Of a stretch of DNA of 64,000 bases, positions 35,727 through 44,667 are shown one piece after another. This stretch comes from CAYVVT01 sp964454335 (GTDB lineage Bacteria > Fidelibacterota > UBA8477 > JABMPR01). The notes beneath the pieces are model-generated. The model did no database searches. It was not told the DNA's origin and saw only the letters and a list, made by a program, of their open reading frames with translations. A program made the translations under genes and the position numbers. How positions within the stretch are numbered: position 1 is the stretch's first letter; each line of letters begins with the position of its first letter. Where the stretch lies: positions 228,448-292,447 of the forward strand of contig CAYVVT010000004.1 in assembly GCA_964454335.1 (NCBI GenBank). The letters are read 5' to 3'.

Positions 35727-37274
35727 ATGAAAAAAGAGATCTTCATCAACCAGACGCACAAGGAAACGCGTATTGCTATCCATGAAGATAGCAGACTGGT
35801 TGAACTTTACGTCGAAAAGCCGGAAAACATCCGGATCGTCGGCAACATCTACAAGGGTGTTGTGGAAAATGTCCTGCCTGGAATGCAGGCGGCATTCGTG
35901 GACATTGGTTTCAGTACCAATGCATTTCTACCATTCTCTGAGGTCGAAGGTGAGTCCTTCCTCCTGGAGGATGAGGAAGACAGCGATGACGACCGTCCCC
36001 GTAAAAAAAACAAGGGACGTAAGCCGTCTCGGCGTTCACGGCAGCAACCCGAGACCCCCAAACTGAAGACAGGCCAGGAGATCCTGGTACAGGTCATCAA
36101 GGAGCCCTATATGGGCAAGGGAGCCCGGGTGACCACCAACATTTCCATCCCGGGGCGCTTTCTTGTGTTGGTGCCCAACGCCAATTATGTCGGGATCTCC
36201 CGCAAGATCTATAACAACTACGAACGGAGACGTCTGAGAAAGACCTGTCATCAGGTCCGTCCGAATGGCTTCGGAGTCATCGCCCGAACGGTTGCTGAAG
36301 GCAAGGACGAGGATACCCTGGCCGGTGATCTCAACAACCTGATGGATGGCTACAAACGCATGGAAAAGGCTATCAAGCAGAAGCCGGGACCGGTGCTTGT
36401 CTTTAAGGACATGGAGACGGTTTCAAGCCTTATCCGCGATCTGTTTACAAACGATGTGAAACGGGTAGTCTCCGATTCCAAAGGGATGCACAAGCAGCTG
36501 GTCGGTTATCTCAAGGGCGCTGCACCACAATTGGTGGAACGGGTTGAACATTACAGGCAGAAGCTGCCGCTCTTCGAGGCATTCAATGTCCAGAAGGAGA
36601 TCGACCTGTCAATGTCACGCCGTGTTCCCATGCGTAGTGGGGCCTCAATTGTCATTGAACAGACGGAGGCCCTGGTGGCCATTGACGTCAACAGCGGGAA
36701 ATTCATCGGCCGCAAAGACCATGAGGCCAATGCGCTGAAGATCAACCTGGAAGCCGCTCGTGAGGTGGCTCGACAGCTCCGGCTCAGGGACCTGGGTGGT
36801 CTTATCGTCATCGATTTCATTGATATGAACCGTGACGACAACAAGAAGAAGGTTTACTACGAGCTCCGCCGAGAATTGCGGAAGGATCGCGCCAAAGTGG
36901 CTGTGAATTACATCTCTGACTTTGGTCTGCTGGAAATGACCCGGCAGCGGATACGTCTCAGCCTGCTGCTTTCGGCGACCGAGGAATGTCCCACATGCAA
37001 GGGCCGTGGCCGCATCCTCTCAAAAGCCGCAATGGCAACGCAGATCGAAGGATGGTTCCGACGCTTTCATTCTCAGAAGCGAGGTTTCAGGCTTATTCTC
37101 AAGGTGCATCCGGAATTGGCCCGTTTCCTGCGCTCCGGCCGAAAAAATGTGGTACGTTCCATCCAGTGGCAGCATTTCGTGAAGATTGAGATACTGGAAG
37201 ATGACTCCATGGAACTGGATGAATTCAGGGTCATCACCAAGAAAAAACAGGAAGACATTACGGATCAGTATTGA
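35727..37274 (+). CDS. rng: Ribonuclease G/E
   Basis: 515-residue RNase E/G endonuclease, cutting single-stranded AU-rich RNA and maturing rRNA. It has the N-terminal 'KKEIFINQTHKETRIAI' and S1 domain 'NIYKGVVENVLPGMQAAFVDIGF'. The two active-site acid segments are 'VAIDVNSGKFIG' and 'GGLIVIDFIDM'. The zinc-link motif is CPTCKGRG. Within the S1 domain, residues about 80-110 form an unusual acidic then Arg/Lys-rich insertion (EDEEDSDDDRPRKKNK...). The C-terminal degradosome scaffold of E. coli RNase E is absent. Confidence 0.95.
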   Translation: MKKEIFINQTHKETRIAIHEDSRLVELYVEKPENIRIVGNIYKGVVENVLPGMQAAFVDIGFSTNAFLPFSEVEGESFLLEDEEDSDDDRPRKKNKGRKPSRRSRQQPETPKLKTGQEILVQVIKEPYMGKGARVTTNISIPGRFLVLVPNANYVGISRKIYNNYERRRLRKTCHQVRPNGFGVIARTVAEGKDEDTLAGDLNNLMDGYKRMEKAIKQKPGPVLVFKDMETVSSLIRDLFTNDVKRVVSDSKGMHKQLVGYLKGAAPQLVERVEHYRQKLPLFEAFNVQKEIDLSMSRRVPMRSGASIVIEQTEALVAIDVNSGKFIGRKDHEANALKINLEAAREVARQLRLRDLGGLIVIDFIDMNRDDNKKKVYYELRRELRKDRAKVAVNYISDFGLLEMTRQRIRLSLLLSATEECPTCKGRGRILSKAAMATQIEGWFRRFHSQKRGFRLILKVHPELARFLRSGRKNVVRSIQWQHFVKIEILEDDSMELDEFRVITKKKQEDITDQY

Positions 37275-37295
37275 TCCTGGCATGACGAGGTAAGT

Positions 37296-37751
37296 ATGTC
37301 AAAAGCCCAACGACTGGCTACAGAGATCTTCTCCAATACGGGATTGGAGGCAGCTGCTGAGGCTATCAAACGTTTTGAGACCCTCACCAGCGGAGAGATC
37401 GTCATCAGTTTTAACGTCAACTCCTTCGGCCAACCCTACAAACGAGCCCAGCGCATCTTCAAGGCACGGGGGCTGCATCGCACCGAGTTGAGAAACGCCA
37501 TTCTCATCGCGTTCTTCCTCGAGGACAAGACCTTTGCTATCTATGGCGATAAGGGTATCCATGAACGGTTACCGGCAGATTACTGGGAAGACACGGTTGC
37601 CGAAATGACCCGTCTGTTCAAATCCGGAGATCTCGCCGATGGGCTGGTGTGGGGTATTCGAGAATTGGGTAACAGGCTTTCCGAGTTCTTCCCCTACCAG
37701 GTCGATGACAAGAACGAACTCAGTGATGAGTTGCATTACGGAGAAGAATAG
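37296..37751 (+). CDS. TPM-domain protein, no signal peptide seen
   Basis: 151-residue TPM domain (TLP18.3/Psb32 family). It has 'LTSGEIVISFNVN' and 'NAILIAFFLEDKTFAIYGDKGIHERL', the typical strand pattern including the 'G-D-x-G' turn, and 'ADGLVWGIRELGNRLSEFFP' as the closing helix. Most family members carry a signal peptide; here the ATG is followed by a hydrophilic start, so the protein looks cytosolic. It ends with TAG overlapping the GTG of the nucleoside kinase gene by one base. Confidence 0.82.
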   Translation: MSKAQRLATEIFSNTGLEAAAEAIKRFETLTSGEIVISFNVNSFGQPYKRAQRIFKARGLHRTELRNAILIAFFLEDKTFAIYGDKGIHERLPADYWEDTVAEMTRLFKSGDLADGLVWGIRELGNRLSEFFPYQVDDKNELSDELHYGEE

Positions 37752-39106
37752 TGACTGCTGGTTCCGTCATCCGTGAAGTCATCAAGCGCGATGGCGCTGT
37801 AGTACCCTACAAGCGCCTGCGTGTCACCAATGCGATCTATCGAGCCGCTGTGGCCGCCGGCGGTCGAGATAAGGAACGGGCTGAAAACCTCGCCAACGAG
37901 GTCGAGGCAGTACTGGCCAAGGTTTATACACCAGAACACCCGCCGTCAGTTGAACATGTCCAGGATGTGGTGGAAAGGATCCTCATCAAGAGTGGCCACT
38001 CCAAGGTGGCCAAGGCCTTCATCCTTTATCGTGCGCAGCAGCATGAACGGCGCAAGGTCAAACTCAGCAAAACCACGGTGCATTCCGGGAACATCCCATA
38101 TCGGAAGATCTGGGAGGTTCTGGCCTGGGCGGCTGATCATGACCTGCATCATGTTGACCAAATGAATGAGCGCCTGGATCGAGGAGAATTCCCGGACATC
38201 GTCAGGGAATCGGACCTGTACTATGAGTCCGATGTAAAAACAGCAGCAGAACTCATCGCCGAACGGGCTGAAGACACCCGTATCGTGGTAGTTGCCGGAC
38301 CAAGCTCATCAGGAAAGACAACCACTACCCGTAAGCTGTCTGAAAACCTGGAGAAACGCGGTCTGGGACTGGTGGAACTGAATGTTGACCATTATTTCTT
38401 CGACCTGGAGGCACATCCCAAGGATGAATTTGGAGACTATGACTTCGAAACCCCCCAAGCTCTTGATCTGCCGTTGATCAACAAGCATATCAAACAGCTC
38501 CTGGAGGGCAGACACATCCTGATCCCGCGCTATGATTTCAAAGAGGGCAAGCAATATTCAGAACAGATCCCCATGCACCTTGAGTCCAACGAGATCATCC
38601 TCATTGACAGCCTGCATGGTCTTTATGGTGAGATGTTGGACGGTGTACCAGACGAGAGCATTTTCCGCTGCTATATCGAGACCTTGCTGCAGATGCGGGG
38701 CAGGAACGGGAAATTTCTCCGCTGGACCGACCTGCGCCTGATGAGGCGTATGGTGCGCGACGAAGCCTTTCGGGCCTATGATCTCAAGAAGACCCTCACT
38801 CACTGGCATTATGTCCGCAGCGCGGAATTGCGGCACATTCTGCCCTATATCCACACCGCCGACTACATCCTCAATGGAGCCGTACCATACGAATTGCCTG
38901 TCATGCGGAACCGTTTGTTCGATCATTTCAAGGGTTGGGAGCAGGAATTTTCTGAGAACCACCTGCGCATGGATGCCCACATCCGCGCCCGTCGGGTACG
39001 TGAGATGCTGGAGACTATCCACCCGGTAACGGACGAATCCCCCATTCCAGACACCTCGCATTTCAGGGAGTTCATCGGTGGCAGTAAATATGATGTTCAC
39101 CATTAG
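37751..39106 (+). CDS. ATP-cone domain fused to uridine kinase-like nucleoside kinase
   Basis: 451-residue protein. Residues about 5-95 read as an ATP-cone ('VIKRDGAVVPYKRLRVTNAI', 'VQDVVERILIKSGHSKVAKAFILYR'), the allosteric nucleotide-binding module of NrdR and ribonucleotide reductases. Residues about 175-400 form a uridine kinase/phosphoribulokinase domain with Walker A GPSSSGKTTTTR (about 181) and 'VELNVDHYFFDLEAHPKDEFGDYDFETPQALD' substrate loop. The start is GTG at 37751. The combination suggests a nucleoside kinase regulated by ATP or dATP (inference). Neighbours are the TPM and BtpA genes. Confidence 0.85.
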   Translation: MTAGSVIREVIKRDGAVVPYKRLRVTNAIYRAAVAAGGRDKERAENLANEVEAVLAKVYTPEHPPSVEHVQDVVERILIKSGHSKVAKAFILYRAQQHERRKVKLSKTTVHSGNIPYRKIWEVLAWAADHDLHHVDQMNERLDRGEFPDIVRESDLYYESDVKTAAELIAERAEDTRIVVVAGPSSSGKTTTTRKLSENLEKRGLGLVELNVDHYFFDLEAHPKDEFGDYDFETPQALDLPLINKHIKQLLEGRHILIPRYDFKEGKQYSEQIPMHLESNEIILIDSLHGLYGEMLDGVPDESIFRCYIETLLQMRGRNGKFLRWTDLRLMRRMVRDEAFRAYDLKKTLTHWHYVRSAELRHILPYIHTADYILNGAVPYELPVMRNRLFDHFKGWEQEFSENHLRMDAHIRARRVREMLETIHPVTDESPIPDTSHFREFIGGSKYDVHH

Positions 39107-39112
39107 CGCCCT

Positions 39113-39934
39113 ATGATCACCGATCCATTCGCCTCAATATTCTCCGAACCAAAGCCCCTCATCGCCATGCTGCATGTTCCGGCTTTACCAGGTACACCCG
39201 CTAATGAGATGACGATCAGCCAGATCGTAGATCATGTGCGGCGTGAAGCTCAGCATCTCAGTTCTGCAGGTGTTCAGGCATTGATGCTGGAGAACATGCA
39301 TGATCGTCCATATCTGAAACGTGAGGTGGGTGCGGAGATAACTGCCACACTAACCAGCTGTGCCCTTGCGGTTCGTCAGCAGTCGGATCTACCGGTAGGG
39401 ATCCAGATCCTGGCCGGTGCAAACATGGCAGCCCTGGCTGTAGCCTCAGCTGCCGACCTGCAGTTCATCCGGGCGGAAGGTTTTGTATTTGGCCACCTGG
39501 CCGATGAAGGTCTTATGCAAAGCGATGCTGGAGAACTCCTGCGTTTCCGGAGGCAAATCGGTGCCGAGCAGATTCAGGTGTTCACTGACATAAAGAAGAA
39601 GCACAGCAGCCATGCCCTGACAGCAGACGTATCTCTGTCCGAGACACTCAAGGCGACTGAGTTCTTTCTCAGTGACGGCGTCGTGATCACCGGTACCGCC
39701 ACTGGTGAAACCATCGATCTGAGGGAATTGAAGGAAATTTATTCGAACAGTGGTATCCCTGTCATTACTGGAAGTGGTATTGACGCTGATAATCTGGCTG
39801 TATACTGGGCTGTGGCTGACGCCTTCATTGTGGGCAGCAGCCTCAAGGTTGGTGGCCTGTGGTCCAACCCGCTGGATCCCGACAGAATTGCACAACTTGT
39901 AAAAACGCGTTCTCAACTTCTGGACGATGGCTAG
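39113..39934 (+). CDS. BtpA/SgcQ family TIM-barrel protein
   Basis: 273-residue BtpA-family protein. It opens with 'PLIAMLHVPALPGTP', and continues with 'VQALMLENMHDRPYLKREVG', 'IQILAGANMAALAVA', and 'GVVITGTATGETIDLREL'. BtpA was described in photosystem I biogenesis in cyanobacteria, but family members also occur in non-photosynthetic bacteria (SgcQ), so the role here is open. The fold is a TIM barrel with a phosphate-binding end. It overlaps the amidohydrolase by 8 nt. Confidence 0.85.
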   Translation: MITDPFASIFSEPKPLIAMLHVPALPGTPANEMTISQIVDHVRREAQHLSSAGVQALMLENMHDRPYLKREVGAEITATLTSCALAVRQQSDLPVGIQILAGANMAALAVASAADLQFIRAEGFVFGHLADEGLMQSDAGELLRFRRQIGAEQIQVFTDIKKKHSSHALTADVSLSETLKATEFFLSDGVVITGTATGETIDLRELKEIYSNSGIPVITGSGIDADNLAVYWAVADAFIVGSSLKVGGLWSNPLDPDRIAQLVKTRSQLLDDG

Positions 39935-41513
39935 AGCTGCCGACTTCATACTCGAGAACGCAACTGTCCTAACACAGGATGCTTCGAATCCGTCGACAGA
40001 CTCCATTGCTGTCGCGGGGGACCGTATTCTGGCTGTTGGTCCTGAAAGCCACGAGTGTATGACCTCATCCACCCTACGCCGCGACCTGCATGGCTCTGTC
40101 GTCATACCGGGATTTCATGATGCACACCTGCATTTCCTGGGAGCCGGCCTGAACCTGATGTCCGTTCCTATCCACAGGGCACATTCCCGGGAATCCTTCA
40201 CCGCATTGATCGCCGAGTTCTCCAGATCGGTGAAGCCCGGCGAATGGATCCAGGGCGGCGGTTGGGATGAACAGCATCTTGATTTTGCCCGGTTCCCTGA
40301 CAGGGACTGGATCGATTCCGCGACACGGGATCATCCGGTGTTGCTCTACCGTCATGACGGTCATTCTGCTGTCTGCAACAGTCTGGCTCTGGAAATAGCC
40401 GGGATCGACAGGACAACCCCGCATCCGGCTGGTGGGATCATCGAGCGAGATGCCGATGGCGAAGCCACCGGCCTGCTCAAAGATGCAGCCATCCTGTTGG
40501 TGGATCGCAAACAGCCCGATCCTTCAAATGCCAAGCTGGACAAAGCCCTGGGGCTTGCACAGGACAAACTGATCAGTTACGGAATTACATCGGTGGGAGA
40601 TATGCTCTTTGATTTCCGCCTGCTGGAGTATCTCGAAGAAACGGCACGCCTGGGCGGTCTCAAGTTGAGGCTTACAGGCTACAGCCCCATTCTTGCCTGG
40701 GATCAATTGCTGCAGAAGATACAGGCCGGCCTGTACGAATCAGATTTTTTCAAGCTTGGTGGATTGAAGGTTTTCTCAGATGGCAGTTTGGGTTCCCGGA
40801 CGGCATTGATGCTGCAGGCCTACCACAATGATCCTGACAATGTTGGCATCTACGACCGGGACTGGCAAGATGTCGAGCTGGTGAAGCGAATTCTGTGCGA
40901 GGCGGATGATATGGGTCTGCAGGTCGCGATCCACGCCATCGGTGATCGGGCTAATCGCGAGGTACTGGACGTGCTTCAGTACATCTCTGAACAGAAGGGT
41001 TCCCGTGATAGGCGCTACCGTATCGAACATGCGCAACATGTACATCCGGAGGATCTCGCCCGTTTCGGGACACTACAGGCTATCGCCTCGGTTCAACCCG
41101 CCCACATTTTGGATGATATTCCCATCCTTGGTGATCTGCTCGGAGCACGCGCAGGGTGGGCCTATCCTTTTCGTTCATTGCTGAATGGTTCCATAACATT
41201 GGCGCTGGGTTCAGACTGGCCTGTGGCCGAACCTGATCCGGTACGGAACATCCACGCAGCCATTCACCGTGACGGCTTTCACCCGGAACAGGCACTCACT
41301 TTCGACGAGGCGCTGTATGCCCATACTGCGGCCGCAGCATTTGCCAGCTTTTCCGAAGGGAAGACCGGCCGTATCCGGCCAGGATTACTGGCAGACATGG
41401 TGGTGTTGGACGAATCATTTTTAGGTCTGGAGAAGATGCAGAAGGCGCCCGATAATCTGGTGAGTGAAGTTTTCGTAGGAGGTCAACTTGTCTGGGAACG
41501 TGATCATGTCTAA
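39927..41513 (+). CDS. YtcJ-like amidohydrolase family 3
   Basis: 528-residue metallo-dependent amidohydrolase of the YtcJ/amidohydrolase-3 group. The metal site starts in 'GFHDAHLHFLGAG' (H-x-H), a Lys-containing 'LKVFSDGSLGSRT' follows, then 'QVAIHAIGDRANREVLD' and 'HAQHVHPEDLARF', and a late 'LALGSDWPVAEPDP' Asp. Substrates in the family are mostly unknown cyclic or N-acyl compounds. It overlaps btpA by 8 nt and the next hydrolase gene, indicating one transcript. Confidence 0.9.
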   Translation: MARAADFILENATVLTQDASNPSTDSIAVAGDRILAVGPESHECMTSSTLRRDLHGSVVIPGFHDAHLHFLGAGLNLMSVPIHRAHSRESFTALIAEFSRSVKPGEWIQGGGWDEQHLDFARFPDRDWIDSATRDHPVLLYRHDGHSAVCNSLALEIAGIDRTTPHPAGGIIERDADGEATGLLKDAAILLVDRKQPDPSNAKLDKALGLAQDKLISYGITSVGDMLFDFRLLEYLEETARLGGLKLRLTGYSPILAWDQLLQKIQAGLYESDFFKLGGLKVFSDGSLGSRTALMLQAYHNDPDNVGIYDRDWQDVELVKRILCEADDMGLQVAIHAIGDRANREVLDVLQYISEQKGSRDRRYRIEHAQHVHPEDLARFGTLQAIASVQPAHILDDIPILGDLLGARAGWAYPFRSLLNGSITLALGSDWPVAEPDPVRNIHAAIHRDGFHPEQALTFDEALYAHTAAAAFASFSEGKTGRIRPGLLADMVVLDESFLGLEKMQKAPDNLVSEVFVGGQLVWERDHV

Positions 41514-42222
41514 ACCCGTGATCGGTATTACACCGGAGTTTATGCGCTATGATCATATGTATCGTCACATCCTGGCCTCGTCCTATACAAATTCCGTTCA
41601 GTCTGCCGGCGGCGTTCCCTTGATCCTGCCTCATATCATGGATCCTGAAGTGAATATTGAATACATCCTGGAGCGAATCGACGGTCTGGTCCTTTCCGGA
41701 GGCCGGGATCTCAATCCAGCACTTTACGGTGAAGAACCCGGGCCATACACGAAGGTTATCCAGCATTCCCGCCGCGAAAAGACCGACCAGACCTTGATCA
41801 AGGCTGTCCTTGAGAGAAGAATGCCGCTGCTGGCGGTATGTCTGGGTTGTCAGGAGGTCAACGTGGCGTTGGGCGGCAGCCTGTATCAGGATGTGCACAC
41901 CGAGATCGAGAATTCAAAGATCCACCGTATCAAGGACGGTTACGCTGCCCGACATCAAACGCGGTTGGAGCCCGACTCACTGGTTGCCCGGGTCGTGGGC
42001 GCAACAGAAGTCGAGACCAACAGTGCCCATCACCAGGCCGTTAAAGAGCTACCGCCGGGATTCTTTCCCACAGGCTGGGCTGAAGATGGTGTTATCGAAG
42101 CCTTCCAGTCAGAAGATCCCGATCTACCCTTGCTGTCCGTTCAGTGGCATCCGGAAATGGAAAAGGATGAAGCTGTTGGGCTGAATCTGTTCCGGTGGCT
42201 GGTGGAGTTGACCACGGAATAA
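41488..42222 (+). CDS. Gamma-glutamyl-GABA hydrolase-like class I GATase
   Basis: 244-residue class I glutamine-amidotransferase-fold hydrolase of the PuuD/peptidase C26 family, which cleaves gamma-glutamyl amides. The nucleophile Cys lies in 'LLAVCLGCQEVNVALGG' and the His-Glu pair in 'VQWHPEMEKDE'. AGGAGG at 41477-41482 is five bases before a TTG at 41488, which makes TTG the best-supported start; ATG at 41506 is the alternative. Either start is inside the preceding amidohydrolase gene (26 or 8 nt overlap). Confidence 0.87.
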   Translation: MSGNVIMSKPVIGITPEFMRYDHMYRHILASSYTNSVQSAGGVPLILPHIMDPEVNIEYILERIDGLVLSGGRDLNPALYGEEPGPYTKVIQHSRREKTDQTLIKAVLERRMPLLAVCLGCQEVNVALGGSLYQDVHTEIENSKIHRIKDGYAARHQTRLEPDSLVARVVGATEVETNSAHHQAVKELPPGFFPTGWAEDGVIEAFQSEDPDLPLLSVQWHPEMEKDEAVGLNLFRWLVELTTE

Positions 42223-42300
42223 TCTTCTCGCTACTGCTGATAAGCTTATATTCCCACTTCTGAAGTAACTATCCATAGTAACAATTGGGGAGATTATCAA

Positions 42301-42753
42301 ATGGCAAACACCTATACGCGTGTATATGTACACGTCATCATCCGGGTGAAAAGAAACCACCCTTTTATCCAGCGTGAATTCGAGAATGAGTTATATGCCT
42401 ATATCGGTGGCATCATAAAAAATCAAGGACATATTCCGATTCGGATCAATGGGGTTCATGATCATGTCCATATGCTGCTAGCTCTAAGACCCACACATTC
42501 TCTTTCTGATCTTATGCGAGAAGTAAAGTCAGAATCATCAAGAATGATCAATGAGATGGCTTGGGTGGCAGGTAGATTCAGGTGGCAAACTGGTTTTGGT
42601 GCGTTTTCATGTGACCATCATAGCGTGGACAGAGTGGTCCGATATATCTCTAATCAGAAGGAGCATCATAGAAAATCATCATATCTGGATGAGTATCGCA
42701 GTTTTCTTGAAGCGTACCAGGTAGAGTATATAGAACGGTACTTGGAGGATTGA
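42301..42753 (+). CDS. Y1 (HUH) transposase, IS200/RAYT-like, single gene
   Basis: 150-residue Y1 transposase of the IS200/IS605 superfamily, Transposase_17 type. The HUH motif is 'HDHVHMLLALRP' and the catalytic Tyr is in 'VVRYISNQKEHH'. The size matches TnpA or REP-associated (RAYT) enzymes that nick single-stranded DNA at hairpin ends. There is no tnpB beside it, and the gene is more A+T-rich than its neighbours, which suggests transfer. It is directly followed by four similar hairpins, so it may be a REP-associated transposase that spreads or maintains them (inference). Confidence 0.9.
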   Translation: MANTYTRVYVHVIIRVKRNHPFIQREFENELYAYIGGIIKNQGHIPIRINGVHDHVHMLLALRPTHSLSDLMREVKSESSRMINEMAWVAGRFRWQTGFGAFSCDHHSVDRVVRYISNQKEHHRKSSYLDEYRSFLEAYQVEYIERYLED

Positions 42754-42763
42754 TCTTTGTTTC

Positions 42764-42927
42764 GCGCTCCAATGGAGCGCTTGGTCTTCGCAGTAGGTCG
42801 ATTTTTGGGTGTCTGGCTCCTACGGAGCCTTTGCAGGCATTAGATCAATACTATTTCATGCGCTCCATTGGAGCGCAACACCATATCCCCTGGAAGTCAA
42901 CTTGGCACCAGCGCTCCAGCGGAGCGC
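42764..42927. repeat. Array of four REP-like hairpins after the transposase gene
   Basis: Four palindromes with trinucleotide loops: GCGCTCC-AAT-GGAGCGC (42764-42780), GGCTCC-TAC-GGAGCC (42815-42829), GCGCTCC-ATT-GGAGCGC (42860-42876) and GCGCTCC-AGC-GGAGCGC (42911-42927). The start-to-start distances are 51, 45 and 51 bases. The stems are nearly identical while loops and spacers differ. They fill the gap between the transposase stop and the convergent radical SAM gene. Confidence 0.93.
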
Positions 42928-42959
42928 GACAGTGGCTAGCTCAGTCCGCTCATTTCTGT

Positions 42960-44087
42960 CTAGACACTCATCAGTTCTTCATATTCACTACAGGTCTCTT
43001 TCTCCAGCAATTCCATAACGATATGACGCGTTCCCTCGCTTAGTTCTACACTGAGTTCCGGACCGAAAAGCGAAGCTTGCAGACCTTCTGGATTCTTAGC
43101 GATGGTCCTGGCAGCTAACCCATATTCCGAGAGCGAGCCCCGCAGGCGAGCCATATAGTCCATATGCTCCAGCATCAGAATCACCCTGTCCACAGGCTCA
43201 AAGCCCGCCACCATGAGTGACGCCGGGATTCGTAGGGGCATTCCGATGCCTGTGGCGGCTTCAAGCAGCCGCTCCCGGTGCGACCTGTGATAATCAGGTG
43301 TCACATGTCCCCAGACGTCCGGCGGATAGATGGCCCTGAAATGGTCCATTAACTCCGGATGCTCCTTTTCCAACAGGTTGAAGAAGTATTCCTTTTGCCG
43401 TCCCTGTTTCAGGGTCAAACCCCCAAATATCACAAATTCAGCCCCGGCCTCCTGGGCCAGCAGGATCGCCAGTCGAATATCCTCGACACCATCGGAGAGT
43501 CCCGGCAGGACAGGCATCAGCATCATGCCGACAGCAAAGCCTTCAGCATGCAGGTCCCGCATGGCAGCCAGGCGCTCGGCTGGAGGTGGAACGCCAGGTT
43601 CGACCTTGCAGGAAAGTCTCTCGTCCATGTTTGAAAAACTGAAACTGACGATAGCCTGAGACTTTTCATGGATCGTATGCAACTGATCAATATCCCTAAG
43701 TACGAGCGTGGACTTGGTCAGGATGTGAACGGGAAAACCAAATTCACCCAGAAGTTTCAGGGATTCCCGGGCAAGCAGATATTTCTGCTCCACTGGTTGA
43801 TAGCTGTCATTGACGCCACCCCCCAGCAGCATGTAGGCACGTTTGAGCGGGATCCTGCGGCGGGCCGGATCCAGTTCCCTCCGCAATATCTCTTTGGCGT
43901 TGGACTTGACCTCGATATCGCGACCGAATTCGCCTGCCACCTGATAGCGTTCAGCTCGACCGTCGCAATAGCTGCAATTGTGCATGCAGCCGCGATAAAG
44001 GTTCAGGTGATATTGGGACAGGAACCAAGAATCGATACGCTTCTGTTTACGCAGCAGGGAGCGGGCATTGATCTCACTGATGGTCAT
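42960..44087 (-). CDS. Radical SAM protein, spore-photoproduct-lyase-like
   Basis: 375-residue radical SAM enzyme. The iron-sulfur motif is 'RGCMHNCSYCDGR' (C-x3-C-x2-C). The rest follows the SPL/Rv2578c-like group ('VHILTKSTLVLRDIDQL', 'VSFSFSNMDERLSCKVEPGVPPPAERL'), which includes proteins of unknown reaction as well as DNA repair enzymes. A gene-specific substrate cannot be given. It ends next to the REP-like hairpins and begins directly (0 nt) after the GNAT gene. Confidence 0.85.
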   Translation of the reverse strand: MTISEINARSLLRKQKRIDSWFLSQYHLNLYRGCMHNCSYCDGRAERYQVAGEFGRDIEVKSNAKEILRRELDPARRRIPLKRAYMLLGGGVNDSYQPVEQKYLLARESLKLLGEFGFPVHILTKSTLVLRDIDQLHTIHEKSQAIVSFSFSNMDERLSCKVEPGVPPPAERLAAMRDLHAEGFAVGMMLMPVLPGLSDGVEDIRLAILLAQEAGAEFVIFGGLTLKQGRQKEYFFNLLEKEHPELMDHFRAIYPPDVWGHVTPDYHRSHRERLLEAATGIGMPLRIPASLMVAGFEPVDRVILMLEHMDYMARLRGSLSEYGLAARTIAKNPEGLQASLFGPELSVELSEGTRHIVMELLEKETCSEYEELMSV

Positions 44088-44648
44088 CTAGAGATAATGA
44101 CGCATGATGGGGCGCGTTTCGGATCGGCGGGCAACCTCCTCAAAGCCACAAGCAAGATAGGCCCGGGCAAGTCCATGATAGGCAAAGGTGTCCGGCATGG
44201 AATCCTTCTTGGGTTCCACCGCGTATGCTTCAACGATCCCACCGCCACGGTCTTGCACATACTTCACTGCAGCGCTGATGAGACCTTTTGAGACTCCTCT
44301 TCTGCGATATGCAGCAGTCACGAACTGGCAGACAATGGACCAGACCGGCTTGTCGTCAACGGGTTTAAGAATACGGGATCTGGCCAGTCGGGAAAACTCG
44401 TCTCGCAGGGCAACCGATATCCAACCGACGGGCACATCGCCATCAAAAGCGATGATCCCGGGTACAGCATCACTGGTGATGATCTCCCGCATGGTCCGAC
44501 GATTCTTCTCACCCTTGGAGGCTTCAAATTCAGAATGGCTGAGACGAAACCACATACACCAGCATCCGCCACAGCCTCCGCGTTTCCCAAACAGAGCTTC
44601 AAACTGCGGCCATAGGTCGCTGGTGACAGGTTTGTACTTGAGTTCCAT
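44088..44648 (-). CDS. GNAT acetyltransferase, Cys-rich N-terminus
   Basis: 186-residue GNAT-fold protein. The start 'LFGKRGGCGGCWCMWFRLSHSEF' is a known signature in a group of GNAT proteins with a Cys-rich segment. Motif A is 'VTAAYRRRGVSKGLISAAVKYV', and the acceptor-side segment is 'VEAYAVEPKK'. The acceptor is unknown. It joins the radical SAM gene end-to-start with no intergenic base, so they are probably co-transcribed. Confidence 0.85.
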   Translation of the reverse strand: MELKYKPVTSDLWPQFEALFGKRGGCGGCWCMWFRLSHSEFEASKGEKNRRTMREIITSDAVPGIIAFDGDVPVGWISVALRDEFSRLARSRILKPVDDKPVWSIVCQFVTAAYRRRGVSKGLISAAVKYVQDRGGGIVEAYAVEPKKDSMPDTFAYHGLARAYLACGFEEVARRSETRPIMRHYL

Positions 44649-44667
44649 TCAGTTCAGATCCTATTAA

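Noticed and set aside
4585..42276. Shared 14-base match (ATGGATAGTTACTT) upstream of the TonB gene and, inverted, upstream of the transposase
   Set aside because: A match of this length is expected by chance several times in a 64 kb window, and there is no further homology around it.
42764..42927. CRISPR-like or terminator cluster
   Set aside because: The stems are palindromic repeats with short loops at fixed spacing and no T-runs; not direct repeats with unique spacers of constant size.
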